From Paracoccaceae bacterium (GTDB taxonomy: Bacteria > Pseudomonadota > Alphaproteobacteria > Rhodobacterales > Rhodobacteraceae): DNA of 5,299 nt. The notes beneath the pieces are model-generated. The model made no database searches. It was not told where the DNA came from and saw only the letters and a program-made list of their open reading frames with translations. The DNA lies in NCBI GenBank assembly GCA_003545125.1, contig DQCI01000264.1:1-5299 (forward strand), read 5' to 3'. Positions within the stretch are counted from its first letter, which is position 1; each line of letters begins with the position of its first letter. This document shows, in pieces, positions 1 to 5,299 of this stretch. The position numbers and the translations under genes were made by a program.

Positions 1-1176
<1,176 letters not shown>

Positions 1177-1210
1177 GGTCGAGTTTTTGTCAGACAACTC
1201 TGGCCCGGGC

Positions 1211-1243
1211 GGCAGGCGGTTTGGCGGCAACGCCAAACCTGCC
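1211..1243 (+). other. Hairpin with GCAA (GNRA-type) loop in the tuf 3' UTR
   Basis: GGCAGG (1211-1216) pairs with CCTGCC (1238-1243), and TTTGGCG (1220-1226) pairs with CGCCAAA (1231-1237). That gives 13 base pairs interrupted by a three-base bulge (CGG, 1217-1219) and capped by GCAA (1227-1230). No T-run follows, so it is not itself an intrinsic terminator. It lies 34 bases after the tuf stop and 24 bases before the terminator stem. A role in 3'-end stability or in assisting termination is inference. Confidence 0.6.
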
Positions 1244-1267
1244 GAGAGCCACACCGGTTGATATTGA

Positions 1268-1294
1268 GGGCCGCCCCCCGGGGCGGCCTTCTTC
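1268..1294 (+). terminator. Intrinsic terminator of tuf
   Basis: GGCCGCCCC (1269-1277) and GGGGCGGCC (1280-1288) form a perfect nine-pair GC stem, with in practice eight pairs and a four-base loop. TTCTTC follows directly. The stem is very stable and the T-tract is short, as in many GC-rich genomes. It should end tuf transcription and so separate tuf from the genes downstream. It also argues against any start of the next gene within or before it. Confidence 0.8.
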
Positions 1295-1332
1295 GTCAAG
1301 ATCATGCCGCAACGGCCTGCTACGTGTTTGCA

Positions 1333-1719
1333 ATGCAACGCTTTGTCGGCCTCCGGCTCTTCAATGACGACACGACCCCGATGGAGGTCGTTTTGCGAAT
1401 TCTCATGCGAGAGTTGCATTTGGCTGAGAGTGTGGCATTCGCGGCCATGCTCCGGGTGCACACCGAGGGCCACGAGATCGTCGCGTTGATACCTGAGCAA
1501 GAGGCGGAGGTTGTTTCCGTCCGAGTGGCCGCGGCGATCGAAAAGCACGCCGTGGCGCTGCATTTCGAGATGACCGCACCGCTGGACCGAGAAACGGAAG
1601 CCGAATGGCGCCGTGATTCGAAGGAATGGCCGGATGACGGGAATTTCGCGCCATGGGTGGGTGCGGTCGTCGGCGCGTTGGTCGTGCTCGTGGTGGCCGG
1701 GGTCATCGCGGTACGGTGA
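1333..1719 (+). CDS. ClpS-like domain protein with C-terminal membrane anchor
   Basis: ClpS is the small adaptor that delivers N-degron substrates to ClpAP. Residues about 4-81 of this 128-residue protein match the ClpS fold. They include the NDD motif (11-13), followed by TPME (15-18), and MLRVHTEG (39-46) with the ligand-binding-type His43; Met17 sits at the canonical gate position. A charged linker (85-104) then leads to a single hydrophobic helix (about 108-127) ending VR at the C-terminus, a tail-anchor arrangement not found in soluble ClpS. The stretch that in canonical ClpS reads EVAETK and contacts the ClpA N-domain reads QEAEVV here (56-61), so the partner may differ. I chose ATG 1333 because the frame upstream runs through the tuf terminator (a TTG at 1258) and the homology begins just after this Met; GTG 1324 is an alternative. 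No Shine-Dalgarno is evident at either. No independent promoter is clear. The ClpS-like assignment is good; adaptor function is inferred. Confidence 0.8.
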   Translation: MQRFVGLRLFNDDTTPMEVVLRILMRELHLAESVAFAAMLRVHTEGHEIVALIPEQEAEVVSVRVAAAIEKHAVALHFEMTAPLDRETEAEWRRDSKEWPDDGNFAPWVGAVVGALVVLVVAGVIAVR

Positions 1720-1786
1720 AAGCGGTTTCAAAACCGCTTGCGACGCGAATTCGAATTCGCGTGGGAACGCCTTTCGAAAGGCGTTC
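1720..1786. repeat. Array of three palindromes with centres exactly 23 bp apart
   Basis: Palindrome 1 (1720-1739) has arms AAGCGGTTT and AAACCGCTT around CA. Palindrome 2 (1743-1762) is perfect, ACGCGAATTC followed by its reverse complement. Palindrome 3 (1765-1786) is perfect, GAACGCCTTTC followed by its reverse complement. Their centres fall at 1729.5, 1752.5 and 1775.5. The arm sequences differ, but all three centre on TTC|GAA or TTC|AAA. The array begins on the base after the stop codon of the ClpS-like gene. In RNA each unit could fold into an 8-10-pair hairpin with a tiny loop; in DNA each could bind a symmetric dimer. The function is unknown. Confidence 0.85.
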
Positions 1787-1789
1787 GGT

Positions 1790-1820
1790 GCCGCGGGCGG
1801 TATTGGCGCGGTTTTTCTTT
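1790..1820 (+). terminator. Possible intrinsic terminator after the ClpS-like gene and palindrome array
   Basis: CCGCG (1791-1795) pairs with CGCGG (1807-1811) around an 11-base loop, extended by a G-T pair at 1790/1812. TTTTTCTTT (1812-1820) follows directly. The T-run is the best in the window, but the stem is short and the loop long, so efficiency may be modest. It would end transcription of the ClpS-like gene. Confidence 0.4.
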
Positions 1821-1840
1821 GCCGGGCAAGGTGGTAGGAT
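1812..1840 (+). promoter_or_regulatory. Weak promoter candidate for the acetyltransferase
   Basis: TAGGAT (1835-1840) resembles a -10 box, and TTTTTC (1812-1817) lies 17 bases upstream in the -35 position but matches the consensus poorly. Initiation near 1847 would give an RNA starting just ahead of the leader-ORF Shine-Dalgarno, which fits the layout. The proposed -35 overlaps the possible terminator T-run. The evidence is limited to weak matches and position. Confidence 0.2.
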
Positions 1841-1863
1841 GCCACCATCCCACGGAGGGCGAC

Positions 1864-1878
1864 ATGGACAATCGCTGA
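1864..1878 (+). CDS. Four-codon leader ORF (MDNR) ahead of the acetyltransferase
   Basis: ATG GAC AAT CGC TGA is preceded by a strong Shine-Dalgarno, GGAGGG (1854-1859), four bases before the ATG. Its stop codon lies within the left arm of a stem (1874-1881) that pairs with the ribosome binding site region of the next gene. The reading frame is too short for coding statistics, so support rests on the RBS and on placement. It could be a leader peptide, a chance ORF, or the remnant of a lost gene. Confidence 0.35.
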
Positions 1879-1919
1879 ACTGACCGACCCGGAACCCGAA
1901 CGTTTCCAAGGAGTTCAGC
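1874..1919 (+). promoter_or_regulatory. Stem sequestering the acetyltransferase RBS (possible translational attenuator)
   Basis: GCTGAACT (1874-1881) is exactly complementary to AGTTCAGC (1912-1919). The right arm covers the last two bases of the Shine-Dalgarno AAGGAG (1908-1913) and the spacer up to one base before the ATG at 1921. The left arm contains the stop codon of the four-codon leader ORF. Inside the loop, GGAA (1891-1894) can pair with TTCC (1904-1907). A ribosome on the leader ORF would block the left arm and free the RBS. This is the general logic of translational attenuators of cat and erm resistance genes. Only the complementarity and its position are seen; regulation is inferred. 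Confidence 0.4.
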
Positions 1920-1920
1920 C

Positions 1921-2586
1921 ATGCCTGTGCCTTTCCTCGACGCCACCCTGCGTCATCCCCTCACCCTTCCGGGTGGCGAGACCTACACCAACACGGTCTG
2001 GCTCGCCCGGGTGATCGACCACCCCAATATCGAGGTGGGCGAATTCACCTATTACAACGATTTCGATCCGGTCGACGACTATGCCGCCCGGATCGCGCCC
2101 AACCTGTATCCGGGCGCGCCGGAAAGGCTCAGCATCGGGCGGTTCTGCCAGTTCGCCCACGGCACCCGGTTCATCACCTCGTCGGCTGACCACCCGAAGC
2201 GCTGGTTCACCACCTATCCCTTCGCGGTGTTCAACCACGAGGTGAAGGAGCTGTTCGCCCCGGAGTTTTCGAAGGGCCGCGACACGGTGATCGGCCATGA
2301 CGTCTGGATCGGGACCGAGGCGATGATCCTGCCCGGGGTCGCCCTCGGCGACGGGGTGATCGTCGGCGCCCGCGCGGTGGTGAGCCGCGATGTGCCCGCG
2401 TGGAGCGTCGTCGCAGGTAACCCGGGCAGGGTGGTGCGGCGACGGTTTCCCGACGCGGTCTGCGCCCTTCTCGACCGGCTCGCCTGGTGGAACCTGCCAC
2501 CGGACGCGATCCGCGAGATCCTGCCGGTATTGGCCTCGAACGACGTGCCGGCTCTGAAGGACGCGGTGGCGCGATTGAGGTCTTGA
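1921..2586 (+). CDS. CatB-type (xenobiotic acetyltransferase family) O-acetyltransferase
   Basis: This 221-residue protein belongs to the left-handed beta-helix acyltransferases of the CatB/Vat (XAT) group, cytosolic trimers that acetylate hydroxyls using acetyl-CoA. Signs are VGEFTYYNDF (39-48), LSIGRFCQFAHGTRFI (70-85), SADHPKRWFTTYPF (88-101) with His91 at the catalytic position, and the hexapeptide stretch VIGHDVWIGTEAMILPGV (123-140). It ends that region with GAxAVVSRDVPAWSVVAGNPGRVVRRRF (149-176). A helical C-terminal tail completes it, as in the family. The start is set by AAGGAG (1908-1913), seven bases before the ATG. Length and motifs are normal and no defect is seen. Family membership does not tell the substrate: it may be chloramphenicol, streptogramin, or an unrelated cell-surface or metabolic hydroxyl. 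The leader may regulate its translation. Confidence 0.92.
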   Translation: MPVPFLDATLRHPLTLPGGETYTNTVWLARVIDHPNIEVGEFTYYNDFDPVDDYAARIAPNLYPGAPERLSIGRFCQFAHGTRFITSSADHPKRWFTTYPFAVFNHEVKELFAPEFSKGRDTVIGHDVWIGTEAMILPGVALGDGVIVGARAVVSRDVPAWSVVAGNPGRVVRRRFPDAVCALLDRLAWWNLPPDAIREILPVLASNDVPALKDAVARLRS

Positions 2587-2611
2587 AAACTCTCGGGGCT
2601 TGGGTTACCTC
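2583..2611 (+). promoter_or_regulatory. Possible tRNA-Trp promoter
   Basis: TTGAAA (2583-2588) overlaps the acetyltransferase stop codon. TACCTC (2606-2611) lies 17 bases further on as a poor -10. Initiation would fall about seven bases before the mature tRNA 5' end. The -35 match is good and the -10 weak. The tRNA could also be transcribed by read-through from the acetyltransferase. Confidence 0.3.
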
Positions 2612-2624
2612 AACTCCCGGCCAC

Positions 2625-2700
2625 AGGGGTATAGCTCAGTTGGTAGAGCGACGGTCTCCAAAACCGTAGGTCGCGGGTTCAAGCCCTGCTGCCCCTGCCA
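2625..2700 (+). tRNA. tRNA-Trp (anticodon CCA)
   Basis: A complete 76-base cloverleaf with encoded 3' CCA. The acceptor stem is 2625-2631 with 2690-2696 (seven pairs, one T-G), and the discriminator is G2697. The D stem is GCTC 2634-2637 with GAGC 2646-2649. The anticodon stem is ACGGT 2651-2655 with ACCGT 2663-2667, loop CTCCAAA, anticodon CCA at 2658-2660. The T stem is 2673-2677 with 2685-2689 (one G-T), loop TTCAAGC. CCA reads UGG, giving tryptophan. In many alphaproteobacteria this gene lies directly between tuf and secE; here two genes separate it from tuf and no secE follows. Confidence 0.97.
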
Positions 2701-2727
2701 TTCCTCTCATCGTGTTTTTGCGGCGAC

Positions 2728-3819
2728 ATGCGTCCCTCGGGGCGGGTGGCGGACGTGGGTGACGTGCGCGCATTGGTCAATCAGGCGCTTGCGATCGCGC
2801 CGGACCGCCGTTTCCTGGAGCTTGGCCTCGCGTCATTGCAGATGCGCTGGGGCGGAAGCTTTGAAGACAACCTCGCGCTCTGCGCCGAGATGGCGGATAA
2901 GGTGGCGGATTATGACGCCGAGCTGTGCCTGATCGAAATGGTGTTCGACAACGAGCTGGAAGGCCCGATTCGCGAGGCGGCGCTGACAGCGCTCGACGGA
3001 CGCGACGAGGCCTTTCTCGATTACGCCCGCCTGAATGCCTACGTGAACGAATGGCAGGGCCGCGACGGTGCGGCGCAAGAGGCCAGGCGCATTCACCGCG
3101 AGAGCCTCGGCACGGGAACCATGCGCGCCTGCAAGGACACTCTCTGGCGGATCGACGCCGCTTTCCCCACGCCGGAATACGAGACCGAAGCGCGCGAGGC
3201 GTTGCAGGCCTATCTGCGCGAACGCCTGCCGGACAATCCGCAGAACACCAACATTCTGAGCGCGTTGCTTGGCGATGCCATACGGCGTCAAAATGAAGAT
3301 CCCGCGCGTGTCGACCTGAGAGAGCTTGAGGCCGGGTGGCGGGAGCTGCTCGACCTCGGAGCCTATCTGCCGGTGACATGGGCCATCGGGCAGGAGATCG
3401 ACGCGGCGCTGCATGGCGAGATCAGGCCCGTGCAGCGCAGCCGGTTCTCGGATAACCGGATATACTACTCTGATTACGACTCGATCCGCCTGGTCCGGCA
3501 TCTTGGGCTCTTGTACCGGGACGACCGGATTGCGACTGGCGACATCCGCAATCGCATGGGAGAAGAGATCGACCGCGAGGCCCCGCGCGAAGCGGTGCGG
3601 TGCCCGATGATGCGCGCGGCCCGTCTCTTCGAAACCCTCTGCACCTATGGCCCCGACGAATGGGGATGCCAGGTTGCAAACGATGGCCCGAAACTCCTGG
3701 CGGAGGTGGGTGCCATCATGGATGAGGCGGGCGATTGCGCCTGGGAGCGCGAGGCGCCGCTCGAGGAACTTCTCTTCAGCCCGCCCCGGTGGAGGCCTTC
3801 CTGGCTGCCGAGTGAGTGA
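2728..3819 (+). CDS. Helical TPR-like protein of unknown function, possibly N-terminally truncated
   Basis: I do not recognise this 363-residue protein with certainty. It has no signal peptide or membrane segment and looks cytosolic and mostly alpha-helical. Residues 13-26 (VRALVNQALAIAPD) read like the second helix of a TPR unit, followed by MRWGGSFEDNL (39-49). That RWGGS element recalls DUF4034-type proteins, in which it usually lies well inside the chain, so an N-terminal part may be missing here. The rest has amphipathic helices, a Tyr-rich stretch (IYYSDYDS, 245-252) and a Trp/Pro-rich tail. Codon use is GC3-rich like its neighbours, and a long antisense frame is its mirror. The start is uncertain: ATG 2728, 27 bases after the tRNA, has no Shine-Dalgarno, and GTG 2746, 2755 or 2764 are alternatives. 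The frame stays open upstream to 2647, within the tRNA. It converges on the transporter gene 54 bases away. Confidence 0.75.
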   Translation: MRPSGRVADVGDVRALVNQALAIAPDRRFLELGLASLQMRWGGSFEDNLALCAEMADKVADYDAELCLIEMVFDNELEGPIREAALTALDGRDEAFLDYARLNAYVNEWQGRDGAAQEARRIHRESLGTGTMRACKDTLWRIDAAFPTPEYETEAREALQAYLRERLPDNPQNTNILSALLGDAIRRQNEDPARVDLRELEAGWRELLDLGAYLPVTWAIGQEIDAALHGEIRPVQRSRFSDNRIYYSDYDSIRLVRHLGLLYRDDRIATGDIRNRMGEEIDREAPREAVRCPMMRAARLFETLCTYGPDEWGCQVANDGPKLLAEVGAIMDEAGDCAWEREAPLEELLFSPPRWRPSWLPSE

Positions 3820-3873
3820 AGTAGCCAAGAGATCGAACGGCACGGTTGCCGGACCTGTCCCCGACTTGGGATC
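3820..3873. other. Short gap between convergent genes
   Basis: This 54-base gap separates two converging stop codons. The only structure seen is CGGCA (3838-3842) pairing with TGCCG (3847-3851) around CGGT, five pairs with no T-run on either strand. No convincing intrinsic terminator is present, so termination may be Rho-dependent or lie inside the opposing genes. Confidence 0.5.
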
Positions 3874-4728
3874 TCAGAAAAACAGGTATTTCACCCCGAT
3901 ACCGGCGACGATCACCCCCATTGCGCCCTGAAGCGCGGCATTGGGCAGGCGCTTGTTGATCTGCGGCCCAAGCAGCGCGCCCGCCACCGCGCCGGCGACG
4001 AGCGGGGCAAGGAGCGCCCAGTCGACGACGGCGCCGCGGCTCATGAAGTTGCCGACCGAGACCGCGAGCGACATGAAGATCGGGATCGCCGTGGTGGCGG
4101 GGATGATGTGCATCGGCATCCCCAACATCGACGCCATGTAGGGCACGAGCAGGAAGCCGCCGCCGACTCCGAACAGCGCGGCGGTGAAGGCGATCAGGGC
4201 GCCGGCCAACAATGGCGAGATCACCGGCACCCGGTAGCGTGTGCCCGCGTAGGAAAAGCACATGCAATAGTGGCGCAGCACTTTGTCGGTGACCCCGCCG
4301 TGGTAGGGCTGCATCGGCGGCGTCGTACCGGCCTTGCACGCCCGGACATGGCGCCAGAGCTTCCAGCCGATCTGCCCCGCGACCGCGAGGGTGAGCAACC
4401 CGAACAGCGGCCGGAAGGTGGCCATGTCGGCAAGGTAGAGCGAGGAGACCGTGCTACCCACCCAGGCCCCGACCACGCCGCCGAGCCCGAGCAGCAGCCC
4501 GAGCGCCGGCACGATGGCGCCCCGCCTCAGATAGCCCGGCACGTAGACGAGCGCGGTCGCGAGCACCACGATCTGGGTCATCGGCTTGACCGCGTTTGGG
4601 TCGGCCACGGCAAACAGGGTGATGAGGCCGAAGGAGGTGAGAATCCCGCCCGCGGCGCCGATGGCCGAGAACACGACACCGACGAGCGCGCCCCAGCCCA
4701 GAACGGTCACCAACATAGGCATATCCAT
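3874..4728 (-). CDS. TauE/SafE (TSUP) family membrane transporter
   Basis: TSUP proteins are inner-membrane transporters for sulfite, sulfoacetate and other small, mainly sulfur-containing, organic anions. The 284 residues are strongly hydrophobic with about eight membrane segments in two internally similar halves. The first half has SAIGAAGGILTSFGLITLF (21-39). The second has the matching ALFGVGGGFLLVPYMASMLGMP (184-205), the typical glycine-rich TSUP element. A hydrophilic loop (about 127-167) joins the halves and carries Cys131, Cys155 and Cys157. ATG 4728 is supported by GGGAG (complement of 4737-4741), eight bases upstream. The gene stands alone on this strand, divergent from the next gene, with no sulfur-metabolism gene in view. 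The substrate and direction of transport therefore cannot be assigned. The family call is firm. Confidence 0.92.
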   Translation of the reverse strand: MDMPMLVTVLGWGALVGVVFSAIGAAGGILTSFGLITLFAVADPNAVKPMTQIVVLATALVYVPGYLRRGAIVPALGLLLGLGGVVGAWVGSTVSSLYLADMATFRPLFGLLTLAVAGQIGWKLWRHVRACKAGTTPPMQPYHGGVTDKVLRHYCMCFSYAGTRYRVPVISPLLAGALIAFTAALFGVGGGFLLVPYMASMLGMPMHIIPATTAIPIFMSLAVSVGNFMSRGAVVDWALLAPLVAGAVAGALLGPQINKRLPNAALQGAMGVIVAGIGVKYLFF

Positions 4729-4758
4729 GATGCGCTCTCCCGCAAGTTAGGTCGGGCG

Positions 4759-4787
4759 AGGCTAGAAGACGCGCGGGGCCGGTCCAA
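4759..4787 (-). promoter_or_regulatory. Possible promoter of the TSUP transporter
   Basis: On the minus strand TTGGAC (complement of 4782-4787) is separated by 17 bases from TAGCCT (complement of 4759-4764). Initiation near 4752 would give a leader of about 24 bases containing the GGGAG ribosome binding site. Each box matches the sigma-70 consensus only in part (TTG and TA...T), but spacing and location are right. Confidence 0.35.
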
Positions 4788-4796
4788 TGGCGCGGG

Positions 4797-4826
4797 TTGC
4801 CGCACCCTTTGGCCCCGGCATATCCA
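4797..4826 (+). promoter_or_regulatory. Weak promoter candidate for the gene starting at 4924
   Basis: TTGCCG (4797-4802) and TATCCA (4821-4826) are 18 bases apart. They lie in the 195-base gap between divergent genes and would give a leader of about 90 bases. Both boxes are partial matches. Nothing else in the gap (4729-4923) stood out, apart from AAAGGAG near 4886-4892, which is not followed by a usual start codon. Confidence 0.2.
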
Positions 4827-4923
4827 CAGCCTTACCGCCCTTATTCCCCGTCTCCGCCCGATTGGTGCCGAATTCGAGGACGACAAAGGAGCGGAAATTC
4901 ACGCAGTCACAACGAGGCATCCG

Positions 4924-5299
4924 ATGGGTCGTCTGTTCGTTCTGTTTTTTGTGTTGCCCTGGTGGGCCTATGTCCCGGCGTCAATCGGCGTGCTCTGGCT
5001 GGGGGAACGTGTCTACGAGCAGGCGCTGGAGATCGAGGCCGAGAAGGTGGCAGCGTTGGAGACGGCCGTGCCGGATCCGGTCGATATTGCCGAATTCGAC
5101 CGCGACCGCGACATCCATGCCGCCGACGAGGTGCATGTGTCCGGCCGGATCAACACTGACCTCAACTACAACTTGACGGAGGGGATCAATGGCATCCCTA
5201 TCAAAACCCGCCACATGTATATGATGTTCGGCGCGTCGGACCCGTCCGAAGCGCCCGAGGTCCGCGCCGCTCTGGTGCTGAGCGCGGCGGAACGCGACG
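4924..5299 (+). CDS. Membrane-anchored protein of unknown function, 3' end outside window
   Basis: The first 125 codons are visible and the frame is still open at the window edge. Residues 3-26 form one hydrophobic segment after a single Arg (LFVLFFVLPWWAYVP...), a signal anchor or uncleaved signal peptide. A charged, probably helical stretch (27-47, rich in Glu and Ala) follows. Then comes a mixed domain with VHVSGRINTDLNYNLTEGING (70-90) and RHMYMMFGASDPSEAPEVRAAL (96-117). I recognise no family in it. The topology suggests the bulk is periplasmic. The start is set by GAGG (4914-4917), six bases before the ATG. It is divergent from the transporter, and there is no evidence that the two work together. 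Confidence 0.8.
   Translation, partial: MGRLFVLFFVLPWWAYVPASIGVLWLGERVYEQALEIEAEKVAALETAVPDPVDIAEFDRDRDIHAADEVHVSGRINTDLNYNLTEGINGIPIKTRHMYMMFGASDPSEAPEVRAALVLSAAERD

Noticed and set aside
1258..1332. Longer start (TTG 1258) for the ClpS-like gene
   Set aside because: The extra 25 residues would be encoded by the tuf terminator stem and bear no ClpS similarity. The ATG at 1333 lies just before the homology.
1720..1786. The palindromes as a CRISPR array
   Set aside because: The units are not copies of one repeat and there are no spacers. Only the spacing and symmetry are shared.
2625..2727. tRNA-Trp 3' end as an att site of an integrated element
   Set aside because: No integrase gene and no second copy of the tRNA 3' end are seen within the window, so integration cannot be supported from this sequence alone.
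2833..3843. Long antisense open frame (336 codons) opposite the gene at 2728-3819
   Set aside because: Its product is Arg/Pro/Ala-rich without recognisable domains, and it mirrors the GC3-rich sense gene, a usual artefact in GC-rich genomes. The sense frame gives a coherent helical protein.
3776..4339. Minus-strand open frame overlapping the transporter gene
   Set aside because: It is an alternative frame of the TSUP gene, Arg-rich and without membrane segments, while the TSUP frame is clearly coding.
4886..4926. Strong AAAGGAG followed by an in-frame ATT (4897) as a start for the last gene
   Set aside because: ATT starts are very rare, and the ATG at 4924 has its own GAGG at six bases. Kept only as a remote alternative.
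4787..5214. Overlapping frames on both strands around 4787-5214
   Set aside because: The frame starting at 4924 has a suitable RBS and an N-terminal membrane anchor and stays open to the window edge. The others are Arg/Pro-rich shadows.

Overview
This window looks like the chromosome of a GC-rich alphaproteobacterium, most likely of the Rhodobacterales/Rhodobacteraceae type. The basis is a 391-residue EF-Tu with alphaproteobacterial sequence features, the pairing of tuf with a tRNA-Trp gene, and strongly GC-rich third codon positions throughout. The lineage is inferred from remembered family sequences, not from a search.

Layout. Position 1 is the first base of tuf (EF-Tu, 1-1176), so its upstream region is not visible. 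After tuf come a GCAA-loop hairpin and a strong GC-rich intrinsic terminator (1268-1294). Next is a small gene (1333-1719) for a ClpS-like domain with a C-terminal transmembrane helix. Its stop codon is followed at once by three different perfect or near-perfect palindromes whose centres lie exactly 23 bp apart (1720-1786), and then by a possible terminator. A CatB-type hexapeptide-repeat acetyltransferase follows (1921-2586). Its leader holds a four-codon ORF with its own Shine-Dalgarno, and a stem that would pair the end of that ORF with the acetyltransferase ribosome binding site. A complete tRNA-Trp(CCA) lies at 2625-2700.

Beyond the tRNA the expected secE-nusG genes are absent. Instead there is a helical, TPR-like protein of unknown function, possibly shortened at its N-terminus (2728-3819). 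It converges on a TauE/SafE (TSUP) membrane transporter on the minus strand (3874-4728). Divergent from that, a membrane-anchored protein of unknown function starts at 4924 and runs off the window.

The genes do not form one pathway. The window reads as a translation-machinery locus (tuf ... tRNA-Trp) that has been opened by accessory genes and has lost its usual downstream partner. The three observations most worth following are the tail-anchored ClpS-like protein, the 23-bp-phased palindrome array, and the possible translational attenuator ahead of the acetyltransferase.
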